This document shows, piece by piece, positions 9,716 through 19,119 of a DNA stretch of 60,558 nt. The position numbers and the translations under genes were made by a program. Position 1 is the stretch's first letter, and each line of letters begins with the position of its first letter. The DNA comes from Salegentibacter maritimus (GTDB lineage Bacteria > Bacteroidota > Bacteroidia > Flavobacteriales > Flavobacteriaceae). The stretch is from NCBI RefSeq assembly GCF_016236915.1, contig NZ_JAEHOK010000020.1:1-60558 (forward strand), in the 5' to 3' direction. Below the pieces are notes generated by a model, which saw nothing but the letters and a program-made list of their open reading frames with translations, was not told where the DNA came from and did not search any database.

Positions 9716-10702
9716 TTACACAGAAGTGATGTTTGCCACCCTTCTTAATTCCTGATCAAATTCCCTGTCTTCTTTTAAAGCGGTTTCCAAAGGCACATGC
9801 ACCACTTTTTTATGATCCACTCCCACCATGATATTGGTTTTACCATCGGTTAATGCTTCAACCGCACCAACGCCAAGCTTACTGGCCAGAACACGATCAA
9901 AACAACTTGGGGAACCTCCTCTTTGAATATGACCCAGCACAGAGACTCTAATATCATATTCTTTGTGACTTTCCGAAATAACTTCGGCTAATTGAAAAAT
10001 ATTTTTACCACTCTTCTCCCCTTCAGCTACTACGATAATACTGGAAGTTTTTCCTGATTTTTTACTTTTCTCCAAAGACTCCATCATTCGCTGAATCCCG
10101 CCGTCTTCTTCGGGAAGCAATACTTCTTCGGCACCAGCCCCAATACCACTATTTAAAGCAATATCTCCTGCATCACGCCCCATAACTTCAATTAAAAACA
10201 AGCGGTTATGAGAACTTGCTGTATCGCGAATCTTATCTATAGCCTCTACTACCGTATTTAAAGCGGTATCGTAACCTAAAGTATAATCGGTTCCATTAAT
10301 ATCGTTATCTATGGTAGCAGGAATTCCTACAATTGGAAAGTTGAATTCACCACTAAAGTAAAGGCCACCCGTAAAGGTTCCATCACCTCCAATGACCACC
10401 AAAGCATCTATACCGGCATCCGAAAGGTTCTTGTAAGCTTTTTTTCTTCCTTCTTTAGTTTTAAATTCTTCAGATCTGGAAGATTTAAGAAAAGTTCCTC
10501 CTTTATTAATAATATTCCTAACCGATCTAGCGGTAAGATCTTCAAAATCCTTTTCTATAAGCCCCTGGTAGCCTCGGTAAACACCAACACACCCCAGGTT
10601 ATAATATGAACAGGATCTAACAACCGCTCTAATGGCGGCATTCATCCCGGGAGCATCTCCACCGGATGTTAAGACTGCTATTTTATTAATTTTCTTTGCC
10701 AT
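9716..10702 (-). CDS. pfkA: ATP-dependent 6-phosphofructokinase
   Basis: The 328-residue enzyme phosphorylates fructose-6-phosphate. It shows LTSGGDAPGMNAAIR at the N-terminus, the nucleotide loop VVIGGDGTFTGG, the catalytic block PATIDNDINGTDYTLGYDTA, and MGRDAGDIAL and HIQRGGSP in the C-terminal half. GGDGT followed by a small neutral residue rather than aspartate fits the ATP-dependent class and not the pyrophosphate-dependent one. It is followed at 19 bases by gapA. Upstream, 52 bases before the start, is the palindrome AAAACGTTTT, a possible LacI-type operator. Confidence 0.97.
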   Translation of the reverse strand: MAKKINKIAVLTSGGDAPGMNAAIRAVVRSCSYYNLGCVGVYRGYQGLIEKDFEDLTARSVRNIINKGGTFLKSSRSEEFKTKEGRKKAYKNLSDAGIDALVVIGGDGTFTGGLYFSGEFNFPIVGIPATIDNDINGTDYTLGYDTALNTVVEAIDKIRDTASSHNRLFLIEVMGRDAGDIALNSGIGAGAEEVLLPEEDGGIQRMMESLEKSKKSGKTSSIIVVAEGEKSGKNIFQLAEVISESHKEYDIRVSVLGHIQRGGSPSCFDRVLASKLGVGAVEALTDGKTNIMVGVDHKKVVHVPLETALKEDREFDQELRRVANITSV

Positions 10703-10753
10703 TAGGTCAAAGCTATTTTAATTCTACCATATAACCTAATTTCCTAAAAAACT

Positions 10754-10763
10754 AAAACGTTTT
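10754..10763. promoter_or_regulatory. Possible LacI-type operator upstream of pfkA
   Basis: The perfect palindrome AAAACGTTTT lies 52 bases upstream of the pfkA start. It shares the central AACGTT with the operator before susC. The low complexity of the surrounding AT-rich sequence means it may be chance. Confidence 0.3.
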
Positions 10764-10825
10764 CGGTTAATAACTAAGAAAAATAACTTTTTGCGAGACC
10801 TGTTTTTATTTTTTTAGTAAAAAAA

Positions 10826-12265
10826 TTATTTATTTATCAAGATCAGATACTCCCAGGCTTCTAATTTCATATCTTTTTCTTTTGAGATTGTAAATGTCTC
10901 TCCTGAAAAATAATTTTTAAATATTCCATCTAATTCAATATTAAAATTGATATTTATCTCATTCATATTCGCTATAAAAATGAGTTTTGCCCCGTCTTTT
11001 TCTCTCTTAAAAGCCAAAACTTTTTCTTCTTCTGAAGTTTTAATACTCTCATAAGAAGCAGCTTCTTTTGCCCCGTGAAGAGCTTTATTCTCATTTTTTA
11101 ATTTACCAAGTTCTTCCAACAATGGCCAAACTTTACCTTTGCCCTTCGGAATAGTATCTTTTTCAAAAAACAAAAGTCTTTTATCCATGTCATATTCCTG
11201 TCCGCTATATATTAAAGGCATTCCCGGCAATGTGTAAGATAGTGCCAGCATAGCTTCTGAAGCTTCCCCCATTCGCTCCTTTACCGTACCATTCCAGGAG
11301 TTTTCATCGTGATTAGTTACAAAATTCATCAAATAATCATCGTCCTGGTAGGTAGAATCTATCTTCTGCATATAAGCATCCCAGTCTTTGGCGGTCTTTT
11401 TGCCTTGGGCCATTTCATTCATAATGTGATGACCCTCCCAATTGTAACCCATATCAAAAGCATTTTCAAAAAGATCTTTATCTTCTGATTCCGCTAACAT
11501 AAAAACCGGTTTTATCTCTTTTAATTGCGGCACAATACTTTCCCAAAATTCGGTTGGGACTTCCCCGGCAACATCAGCTCTAAAACCATCAACATCATAG
11601 TTCTCTACCCAAAATTCCATTTCTTCCCCCATAGCTTCGTGAAGCTCTTTATTTTCAAAATTTAGATGAGCCACATCTGTCCATCCCCAGGATTCCCCTG
11701 TTGCTGGATTAATAGGATCTGTAACTTCACCTTTCTCATTTTTATGATAGTAATCAGGATTTTCTTTTATCCATTTATGATCCCAACCGGTATGGTTGGC
11801 TACCCAATCCAAAATCACATACATCCCATTTTCGTGAGCAGTTTCAACCAGTTCTTCGAAATCCTCAAAATTTCCGAATTCGGGATTTACATCTGTATAG
11901 TCTGAAATTGAATAATAGCTACCCAGATATTTTTCTCTTTCTTCCGGATCTTCAATATCTTCTACGGAAAGATCACCTGTAGCTTTCCTATTTTTCATCG
12001 AAATAGGATAAATAGGCATTAACCAAATCACTTTTACTCCTAATTCCTTTAGTTGCGGAATATCTTTAGTAAAAGCATCAAAGGTTCCTTCCGGTGAATA
12101 CTGGCGAATATTAGCTTCATAAATGACCGCCGATTCTAAAGCTTCGTTAGAAACAGGTGTAACTGCCTGTTCTTTTTCTTTTTGTTCTGGCTGCTCTTGA
12201 TTTTCATTCTCCTTGCAAGAAAGCATGGCCGTAAAAGCTAGCAGCATTATTAATGTTTTTTTCAT
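10826..12265 (-). CDS. GH13 alpha-amylase family lipoprotein
   Basis: The 479-residue enzyme has a lipoprotein signal with Cys at 17 (AMLSCKEN) and a Glu/Gln-rich linker. It then has a GH13 barrel: region I ILDWVANHTG (151-160), nucleophile D231 in GFRADVAGE, acid/base E259 in MLAES, and region IV TNHDEN with H319 and D320. A small beta domain closes the protein. It hydrolyses alpha-1,4-glucans, probably maltooligosaccharides, on the outer face of the inner membrane or at the outer membrane. The residues after the Cys are K-E-N-E rather than the acidic run of the susD, susE and amylase lipoproteins, so the final location is uncertain. It is the last enzyme of the minus-strand maltodextrin arm. 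Confidence 0.93.
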   Translation of the reverse strand: MKKTLIMLLAFTAMLSCKENENQEQPEQKEKEQAVTPVSNEALESAVIYEANIRQYSPEGTFDAFTKDIPQLKELGVKVIWLMPIYPISMKNRKATGDLSVEDIEDPEEREKYLGSYYSISDYTDVNPEFGNFEDFEELVETAHENGMYVILDWVANHTGWDHKWIKENPDYYHKNEKGEVTDPINPATGESWGWTDVAHLNFENKELHEAMGEEMEFWVENYDVDGFRADVAGEVPTEFWESIVPQLKEIKPVFMLAESEDKDLFENAFDMGYNWEGHHIMNEMAQGKKTAKDWDAYMQKIDSTYQDDDYLMNFVTNHDENSWNGTVKERMGEASEAMLALSYTLPGMPLIYSGQEYDMDKRLLFFEKDTIPKGKGKVWPLLEELGKLKNENKALHGAKEAASYESIKTSEEEKVLAFKREKDGAKLIFIANMNEININFNIELDGIFKNYFSGETFTISKEKDMKLEAWEYLILINK

Positions 12266-12311
12266 TATTCTTTATTTAATTGATATTATATTTTTACTAT
12301 ATTTCATTATT

Positions 12312-12393
12312 GACGTCATCCTGAACTTATTTCAGGATCTAATATGCCTAAACTTAAAATCATGTTAGAAGCCGAAACAAGTTCAGCTTGATG
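12312..12393. repeat. REP-like inverted pair of repeat units
   Basis: Unit one, 12314-12340, starts CGTCATCCTGAA and folds as an 8-bp stem (12318-12325 with 12331-12338) around CTTAT. Unit two, 12365-12393, is the same motif inverted and ends TTCAGCTTGATG. The pair fills the gap between the two GH13 genes. It has related copies at 26107, 46284 and 48945. Confidence 0.7.
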
Positions 12394-12428
12394 TAGCCTT
12401 TTATATTTTTATTCCCCCAGGGGCTCTT

Positions 12429-14285
12429 TTATTCCATTTTAGTAGTAAAAAAATAAACGCCTTCCCCTGGTAATTCCAAAGAATCTCCCCATACGAAAGT
12501 TTCTTCTGAAATTAAATTTTTAAAGGATTTTCCTTCTAAATTCAATTCGCTGAAACGTTCCAGTTCTAAAGTAACTGCCTCTTCATTTTTATTTAAAATT
12601 AATACTACAACCTCATCTCCAGCCTTTCTGGAAATTAAATAAGTACCATCCTCTGGTGCAAAATGTTTAGTTTCTCCTGAATGAATAGCCTTGCTGTTTT
12701 TGCGATAATTCATCACTTGTTTAACGAATTTCTGCATATCAGCCTCTTCTTCTGAAAGTCCTTCGCCGGTAAAAGCATTCACTTCGCTATCGTCCCACCC
12801 ACCTGGAAATTCAGTTCTAATTAAACCATGATCGCCGGGGTTTTCGCTGTCGTCCATTAAAACTTCGGTACCGTAATAAATTTGGAAAATCCTTGGCAGA
12901 ATAGCCATATAAGCAACGGTCATTTTAGTTTTGGTGACATCTTCTCCTAACTGAGTATAAATCCTGCTTTTATCGTGATTATCAGGAAAGATCATAATGT
13001 TTTCAGGATCGGCATAAGCGAAATCGTTAGCTAAACCTTCGTAAATTTCTATAAGGCCGGTGCCCCAGGTTTCTTCGGCTTCTAGGCCGGTTACAATTTT
13101 ATTTTGCATCGCAAAATCCATGGTAGATTTCAGGTTAGAATCATAACCATTATCCACACCATCCTGCCAATAGCGAATAAGCAACGGATTTAAACTCCAT
13201 TCCTCGCCTACAATATTAAAGTTTGGATATTCGGTCATAATTGTACCCGCCCAATCACTCATAAATGCTTTATTGGGATAAGGATAGGTATCCTGGCGGA
13301 TTCCGCCCAAACCAAGGGTTTCTATCCACCAAATACTATTTTGAATAAGATACTTGGCCATAAATGGATTTTCCTGATTTAGATCTGGCATGGTTTCCAC
13401 AAACCAGCCTTCAGTCATTCCTTTTTTATCGGTTTCAGAAGCGTATAAATCCTGATTGGTCGTTCTACGGTGATTGGAATACACCAAGTCTTCTCCATTT
13501 TCAAATTTCTCCTGAAAATTAATCCAATTATCAAAAGGTAGATCGTCCATCCACCAATGCTCAACGCCGGCGTGATTTGCGACCTGATCCATTATTAGTT
13601 TTATTCCACGATCGGCGGCTTTATCTGCCAGTTCACGGTATTCTTCCAGCGTTCCAAACCGCGGATCTACCTTATAAAAATCGGTCATCGCGTACCCGTG
13701 ATAAGAACCCGATTTCATATCGTTAATCAACAAAGGCGAAGGCCAAATAGCGGTAAAGCCCATTTCGTCTATATAATCAAGGTTATCAATTATTCCGCGG
13801 ATATCTCCGCCGTGACGCCCATAATCATCTTCACGATCTATGGTTTTTTCATTTAAAAAATCAAAGCTATCATTTGATTTATCTCCGTTTGCAAATCTGT
13901 CTGGTGTGATTAAATAAATCGCATCGGTATTATTAAAACCTACATATTCGGATGCAGGTTTTTCCCGGTTTTTCAATTCATATTCATACACTTCTTCCCA
14001 ACCATCTTTCAACTTAAATCTAATATCAAAAATTCCGGCTTCTGCCTCGCCAATCTCTAAATCAATAAACAAGTAGTTTGGGCTATCGGCTTTTTCAACA
14101 TTTTCAATGCTAACACCCGGATAATCAATGTTCGGAATGGCATTTCCTATATTTTCACCGTAAAGCATTAACTGGAGTTTGTTTTTTTCAAAACCCGTCC
14201 ACCAGTTTGGTGGTTCTACGCGCTCTATTTGCGCAAACCCGGTTAATCCCACAAGGAGCATTAGAATGATTAGTGTTTTTTTCAT
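12429..14285 (-). CDS. SusA-like GH13 neopullulanase/cyclomaltodextrinase
   Basis: The 618-residue protein begins with a signal peptide ending near GFAQ, so it is periplasmic. Residues about 25-110 form the cyclomaltodextrinase N-terminal beta domain (PPNWWTGF). The GH13 barrel follows, with MDQVANHAG (region I), the nucleophile aspartate in GGIRQDTYPY, the acid/base glutamate in VGEEWS, and FPDNHDKSR (region IV). It resembles Bacteroides SusA, which trims imported maltooligosaccharides, pullulan fragments and cyclodextrins in the periplasm. It lies between the GH65 and GH13 lipoprotein genes in the minus-strand arm of the starch locus. Confidence 0.94.
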   Translation of the reverse strand: MKKTLIILMLLVGLTGFAQIERVEPPNWWTGFEKNKLQLMLYGENIGNAIPNIDYPGVSIENVEKADSPNYLFIDLEIGEAEAGIFDIRFKLKDGWEEVYEYELKNREKPASEYVGFNNTDAIYLITPDRFANGDKSNDSFDFLNEKTIDREDDYGRHGGDIRGIIDNLDYIDEMGFTAIWPSPLLINDMKSGSYHGYAMTDFYKVDPRFGTLEEYRELADKAADRGIKLIMDQVANHAGVEHWWMDDLPFDNWINFQEKFENGEDLVYSNHRRTTNQDLYASETDKKGMTEGWFVETMPDLNQENPFMAKYLIQNSIWWIETLGLGGIRQDTYPYPNKAFMSDWAGTIMTEYPNFNIVGEEWSLNPLLIRYWQDGVDNGYDSNLKSTMDFAMQNKIVTGLEAEETWGTGLIEIYEGLANDFAYADPENIMIFPDNHDKSRIYTQLGEDVTKTKMTVAYMAILPRIFQIYYGTEVLMDDSENPGDHGLIRTEFPGGWDDSEVNAFTGEGLSEEEADMQKFVKQVMNYRKNSKAIHSGETKHFAPEDGTYLISRKAGDEVVVLILNKNEEAVTLELERFSELNLEGKSFKNLISEETFVWGDSLELPGEGVYFFTTKME

Positions 14286-14309
14286 GATTTTTTGTTTAAG
14301 TAGTTCTGT

Positions 14310-14420
14310 TCTAAATCATTGCGATGAACGAAGCAAACTTCTAATTAGCAGCTAACTTCTATCGATAAAAATCGGGATCGCAACGACCTTGTAAACCTAC
14401 AAGGGTAAAACCCTGCAGGA
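14310..14420. repeat. Intergenic inverted repeats between GH65 and neopullulanase genes
   Basis: The segment contains TTGCGAT and, about 70 bases on, ATCGCAA, an inverted pair. It also holds a separate hairpin with stem CCTTGTA 14387-14393 and TACAAGG 14398-14404. It is a different repeat class from the CGTCA-type units. Folded in RNA it may terminate or protect the transcript. Confidence 0.45.
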
Positions 14421-14438
14421 ATTTCATATCACAATAAA

Positions 14439-16745
14439 TTAAACCGCTAGTTCTTTATTAGGCGGTACTTCAATAGCTTTTCCATCTACAATAATTTCAA
14501 TCCCTTTATCGCCTTCGAGGAAGAAAACCGTTTTATCTTCAGCAACTTTCACTTTTAATATCTGGTCTCTAAAATTCACTTTAAAGGAATAGGTTTTCCA
14601 ATCATCGGGAATTGTAGGATTAAAAGAAAGCTGATCGTCTTTCACCCTCATTCCGCCAAAACCTTCTACAATACTCATCCAGGTTCCGGCCATACTCGTA
14701 ATATGGCAACCCTCCTCCACTTCTTTATTATAATCGTCCAAATCCAATCTGGAAGTTCTTAAATAAAACTCATACGCTTGTTTAGTTCTACCCAAAAGCG
14801 AGGCCTGAATGCTATGTACGCAAGGTGAAAGCGATGATTCGTGAACGGTAATGGGTTCGTAATAATCAAAATGTTTTTCAAGCTCATTTTTGCTAAAATG
14901 ATCCTCAAAAAAGTAGAAACCCTGTAATACATCGGCCTGTTTAATATAGCAAGAACGCAAAATCCTGTCCCAGCTCCATTTCTGATTAATAGGTCGTTGC
15001 GCTTTGTCTAACTCAGCGATTGGAATGATCTCTTTATCTAAAAATCCGTCCTGCTGAAGGAAAACTTCGTGCTTTTCAGAATATGGGAAATACATATTTT
15101 CAGCAACTTCTCTCCATTTTGCCAATTCGCCCTCATTGAGTTTGGTTTTGCCTATTACCCGCTCATAATCTTCAGTATAAGCCTCCTTCACCTTTTCAAT
15201 GGTTTCCAGGCAATATTCGATACACCATTTCGCTAGATAATTGGTGTACCAGTTATTATGCACGTTATTTTCGTACTCGTTTGGCCCGGTTACACCCAAC
15301 ATTACATATTTATTTCTATGTTCGCTGAAATTCACTCTTTGTTGCCAAAATCTTGCAATTGCTATCATAACCTCCAAACCTTTTTCCGGGATATAATCAA
15401 AATCACCGGTATAGCGAACATAGTTGTAAATGGCGTAAACCATTGCGCCATTTCTATGAACTTCCTCAAAAGTAATTTCCCATTCGTTATGGCTTTCCTC
15501 GCCATTCATCGTCACCATTGGATAAAGCGCCGCACCATTGCTAAATCCCAGATTTTCGGCATTTTCTATGGCTTTGTTTAAATGATTATAACGATAGGTT
15601 AATAGATTCCTGGCTACCTGCTGATCTTTGGTTGCCATATAAAAAGGAATGCAATAAGCTTCGGTATCCCAATAAGTGCTTCCGCCGTATTTCTCACCGG
15701 TAAAGCCTTTTGGACCAATATTTAAACGCTCGTCTTTTCCTAAATAAGTTTGATTTAACTGAAAAATATTAAAGCGAATTCCCTGTTGGGCTTTTACATC
15801 ACCCTCAATAGTGATATCTGCCATTTCCCATATTTTCGCCCAGGCTTCTTTTTGCTCGTGAAGCAATTTGGAAAATCCAGCATTAGTGGCGTAATCTAAT
15901 ACTTTAACAGCCGTATCGTCCAAATTTTCACGTTTATGGTTCATATCGGTTACGTAGCCCGCATATTTTCTAAGGCCTACTTTTTGTCCCTTTTTAGCAT
16001 TAATTAAATAAGAAAAAGTAAGTTTATCTTCGGCTTTCGTTTCAGTAAAATCTACATCCTGTTTTTGCCCATTTAGCAAAACTTCAGATTGCATATAGGT
16101 ATTCACGTGAAATTCGGTTTTCAGGGTTTTAGAGAGCACAAAACCTTTGTTGCCTTCAGATTTCACTTCTAAAGTCTTCCAGAAGCGTTCTTCCCAGTTG
16201 GCATCGGTATTTTTGATTCCCCCATCTAGATAAGGCTCAAATCTAACTTCAGCATCATTATTTAAAACTTCAATTTCAAAATCTATTGCGCCAAGTTCAT
16301 CTTCAACAATAGAGAGAAAACGAGTGGCTTTTACCGAAACTTCAATATCGTTTGGTAAAGTGGCTACAAAACTGCGTTGGTGAAAGCCTTCTTTCATATT
16401 AAGCTCACGCTTAAAATCCTCGACTTTTTTACAGGTAAAAAGGTCTAAAGCTTGATCGTTTACAAATACATTAATCCCAATCCAGTTGGGCGCATTCAAT
16501 ACTTTGGCAAAATATTCAGGATATCCGTTTTTCCACCAGCCTACTTTGGTTTTATCGGGATAATAAACCCCGCCAATATAGCTTCCCTGGAAACTTGGCC
16601 CAGAATATTCTTCTTCAAAATTGGCTCGCTGGCCCATAACGCCGTTACCTATACTAAAAAGGCTTTCAGAAGATTTTACGCGTTCTACATTAAATCCTTC
16701 TTCCAGAATGGACCACTCGTTTGGTTGTATATAATCTTGGTTCAT
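14439..16745 (-). CDS. GH65 glycoside phosphorylase, probably maltose phosphorylase
   Basis: The start is placed at 16745 (MNQDYIQPNEW), giving 768 residues. An ATG 14 codons earlier exists, but its extension looks non-family. GH65 features run in order: an N-terminal beta-sandwich (SIGNGVMGQRANFEE), the linker, then the (alpha/alpha)6 barrel with GGSTYWDTEAYCIPFY and the general acid glutamate in TGPNEYENN (residue 490 from this start). A C-terminal beta domain ends the protein. Such enzymes phosphorolyse maltose to beta-glucose-1-phosphate and glucose in the cytoplasm. Beta-phosphoglucomutase lies just upstream in the operon, which fits an inverting phosphorylase. Trehalose or kojibiose specificity cannot be excluded from sequence alone. 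Confidence 0.92.
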   Translation of the reverse strand: MNQDYIQPNEWSILEEGFNVERVKSSESLFSIGNGVMGQRANFEEEYSGPSFQGSYIGGVYYPDKTKVGWWKNGYPEYFAKVLNAPNWIGINVFVNDQALDLFTCKKVEDFKRELNMKEGFHQRSFVATLPNDIEVSVKATRFLSIVEDELGAIDFEIEVLNNDAEVRFEPYLDGGIKNTDANWEERFWKTLEVKSEGNKGFVLSKTLKTEFHVNTYMQSEVLLNGQKQDVDFTETKAEDKLTFSYLINAKKGQKVGLRKYAGYVTDMNHKRENLDDTAVKVLDYATNAGFSKLLHEQKEAWAKIWEMADITIEGDVKAQQGIRFNIFQLNQTYLGKDERLNIGPKGFTGEKYGGSTYWDTEAYCIPFYMATKDQQVARNLLTYRYNHLNKAIENAENLGFSNGAALYPMVTMNGEESHNEWEITFEEVHRNGAMVYAIYNYVRYTGDFDYIPEKGLEVMIAIARFWQQRVNFSEHRNKYVMLGVTGPNEYENNVHNNWYTNYLAKWCIEYCLETIEKVKEAYTEDYERVIGKTKLNEGELAKWREVAENMYFPYSEKHEVFLQQDGFLDKEIIPIAELDKAQRPINQKWSWDRILRSCYIKQADVLQGFYFFEDHFSKNELEKHFDYYEPITVHESSLSPCVHSIQASLLGRTKQAYEFYLRTSRLDLDDYNKEVEEGCHITSMAGTWMSIVEGFGGMRVKDDQLSFNPTIPDDWKTYSFKVNFRDQILKVKVAEDKTVFFLEGDKGIEIIVDGKAIEVPPNKELAV

Positions 16746-16824
16746 TACTTTATTTCTGTCTCGTTTGTAATTAAATAACACCAGCACAAGGCCGTAAGGT
16801 GCAAATTCTAATATTTTAAAAATC

Positions 16825-17487
16825 TTACTTAGTGAGTAATTTCTTTATAAATTCTATATTAATTTCGGTGAAATCAGTAAACACATAATCGGCTTCGCCC
16901 AGTGTTTTTTGTGCTCCAATTCCAATGCTAATCATGTTTGCATTATTTGCTGCCTGCACTCCGGCAACCGAATCTTCAAACACGATACTGTTTTCAGGTT
17001 TAATATTTAGTTTTTCTGCAGCAATAAGAAATACCTCAGGATCGGGTTTTGCTTTGCTAACATCTGTACCATCCACTATTGCATCAAACTCATCCAGTAA
17101 GTTGATTTTTTTTAGAATATTTCGTGCATTTTTACTTGCCGAACCCAAAGCGAAAGGAACATTATTATCAATTAAATAATCGAGTACTTTTTGAACGCCG
17201 GGCAAAATTTCGTCCTCATCCATCTTAGCGACATAAGAGAGATAATTTTCATTCTTAAGTGTCATTTGGCGCTTAAACTCTGTTTTAGAGAGCTCAAGTT
17301 CTCCCCAATCCAGTATTTTCTTTAACGAATCCTCACGGCTTACGCCCTTAAGCTGTTCGTTTTGCTCTTCGGTAAAATCGAATCCCAAATCGTTAGCCAA
17401 TTTTCTCCAGGCTAAAAAGTGAAATTTAGCGGTATCTACAATTACCCCGTCCAAATCAAATATTACTCCTTTATTTATCTCCATCAT
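16825..17487 (-). CDS. pgmB: Beta-phosphoglucomutase
   Basis: A HAD-superfamily enzyme of about 220 residues that converts beta-glucose-1-phosphate to glucose-6-phosphate. The nucleophile and acid/base motif is VIFDLDGVIVDT. The cap domain includes KGVSREDSL, motif II is LGSASKNARNIL, and the lysine/acidic motif is SKAKPDPEVF...VFEDSVAGV. The start is taken at 17487 (MMEINKG), because an ATG 12 codons further upstream adds residues not expected in the family. It completes the phosphorolytic route with the GH65 enzyme immediately downstream, 79 bases away. Cytoplasmic. Confidence 0.95.
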   Translation of the reverse strand: MMEINKGVIFDLDGVIVDTAKFHFLAWRKLANDLGFDFTEEQNEQLKGVSREDSLKKILDWGELELSKTEFKRQMTLKNENYLSYVAKMDEDEILPGVQKVLDYLIDNNVPFALGSASKNARNILKKINLLDEFDAIVDGTDVSKAKPDPEVFLIAAEKLNIKPENSIVFEDSVAGVQAANNANMISIGIGAQKTLGEADYVFTDFTEINIEFIKKLLTK

Positions 17488-17558
17488 TTTAAATATCTCA
17501 ATCTGTTTTACTTTAAGTATCATTGTTTGTAAGTAGCGTCTAAACCTTAATTAAGACT

Positions 17559-17633
17559 GTCAATTCGGGTAATATTTATGCGAAGTGTTCGATATACTTT
17601 GATTTTTATTTCGCTTAATCAAATCGAACTGAC
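17559..17633. repeat. Nested intergenic inverted repeat upstream of pgmB
   Basis: GTCAATTCG at 17559-17567 is complementary, with one mismatch, to CGAACTGAC at 17625-17633. Inside it GCGAA 17580-17584 pairs with TTCGC 17610-17614. Repeats opening with GTCAGTTCG are common in flavobacterial intergenic regions. It lies between the transporter stop and the pgmB start. Confidence 0.5.
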
Positions 17634-17642
17634 GTTTTAATT

Positions 17643-18998
17643 CTATGCTTTAACCGGTTCATCTACGTCATCTATTCTAAAAGTTAGTATAGCAGCTATT
17701 AAAAAGGCAATTCCACTGGTTACTAAGGCGTAGATTGGATTTCCATCGTATAGGTATTTTACCATTAGTCCGCCAACCAGCGCGTTTACAATTTGCGGAA
17801 TCACAATAAAGAAATTGAAGATCCCCATATAAACACCCATTTTTTTCGCTGGAATAGAACCGGCAAGAATAGCATAGGGCATCGCTAAAATACTGGCCCA
17901 GCCAATTCCTATCCCGACCATTGAAAGCAAAAGCCAATATTCGTTTGGCATTATGTAAATGGAAAGCATTCCCAGTGCACCAATAAATAGGGAAACGATA
18001 TGAGTGTTTTTTCTTCCTATTTTTAAGGCTATTGCAGGAAGAAAAAATGCAAAAACTGCTGAAACGGCATTATAAACCCCGAACAAAACACCAACCCAAT
18101 CGCCGGCATCCTGATAGATTTCACTGCTATTATCTGAAAGTGGTAATCCATAAATATGGTGGGCAATTGCAGGAGTTGAGAAGACCCACATGCCAAAAAG
18201 CCCAAACCAGGAAAAGAATTGCACCCAGCTAAGCTGCCTCATGGTATGCGGCATTTTAGCAAAATCTGAAAATATATCCAGCAAACTGGATTTTTCCTTT
18301 TCATCGACCGGTTCTTCAATATGGTCGTCCATTTTCTCCAGTTCTTCGGGAGAATATTCTTTGGTTGTAATTACCGTAACCAATATACTCCCCACCAGTA
18401 TAGCTGCTCCTATTACAAAAGAAAGTAAAAGGTTCAGCGGGACTTCTCCTATTACTGCTCTATTACTTATATCAAACCAATTAGCTAATACATAAGGTAA
18501 CCAGGAACCAATTACGGCTCCAATTCCTATTAAAACAGTCTGCACGCTAAAACCAAGGGTTCTTTGATCTGAAGGTAATTTATCGGCCACCAGGGCGCGA
18601 AAAGGTTCCATCGCTATATTAAAGGAAGCATCCATAATAAAGAGCATCCCGGCACCTACCCAAAGAGAAGGTAAAATAGCTATAAACCAATCGGCATTGG
18701 GCATTAAAATCAAACCTATTCCCGCTAAAATTGCTCCGGTTAAAAAGAATGGTCTTCTACGTCCAAGGCTTGTCCAGGTTCTGTCGCTGTAGTATCCAAT
18801 AATGGGCTGAACGATTAAACCGGTAACTGGTGCAACTAACCAAAACCACGAAAGTTCGTGAATATCGGCACCAAAAATTTGTAAAATTCTACTTGCGTTG
18901 GCATTCTGGAGAGCAAACCCCATCTGAATTCCTAAGAAACCAAAACTCATGTTCCAAATCTCCCAGAAATTTAATCTGCGTTTTTGCATATCGCTCAA
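17643..18998 (-). CDS. MFS sugar transporter, SLC45/maltose type
   Basis: The 451-residue inner membrane protein has about twelve membrane segments. Between TM2 and TM3 it carries GYYSDRTWTSLGRRRPFF, the motif of SLC45-like and related sugar:cation symporters. The N-terminus LNFWEIWNMSFGFLGIQ is typical of the flavobacterial members found in starch loci. It probably carries maltose or short maltodextrins from periplasm to cytoplasm by proton symport. It is the first structural gene of the minus-strand arm, upstream of pgmB and the GH65 phosphorylase, and is separated from the regulator gene by about 120 bases. Confidence 0.9.
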   Translation of the reverse strand: MSDMQKRRLNFWEIWNMSFGFLGIQMGFALQNANASRILQIFGADIHELSWFWLVAPVTGLIVQPIIGYYSDRTWTSLGRRRPFFLTGAILAGIGLILMPNADWFIAILPSLWVGAGMLFIMDASFNIAMEPFRALVADKLPSDQRTLGFSVQTVLIGIGAVIGSWLPYVLANWFDISNRAVIGEVPLNLLLSFVIGAAILVGSILVTVITTKEYSPEELEKMDDHIEEPVDEKEKSSLLDIFSDFAKMPHTMRQLSWVQFFSWFGLFGMWVFSTPAIAHHIYGLPLSDNSSEIYQDAGDWVGVLFGVYNAVSAVFAFFLPAIALKIGRKNTHIVSLFIGALGMLSIYIMPNEYWLLLSMVGIGIGWASILAMPYAILAGSIPAKKMGVYMGIFNFFIVIPQIVNALVGGLMVKYLYDGNPIYALVTSGIAFLIAAILTFRIDDVDEPVKA

Positions 18999-19119
18999 TT
19001 AAGAATTACGATAAGCGGAAAGCTTATCAAAACTTATTTTTAGGTAGGAAGTAAAAATATAAGTCCTGATAATCTAATTAAGATGCTGTAAATATATAGA
19101 AAATTTTAAATCTGAGATG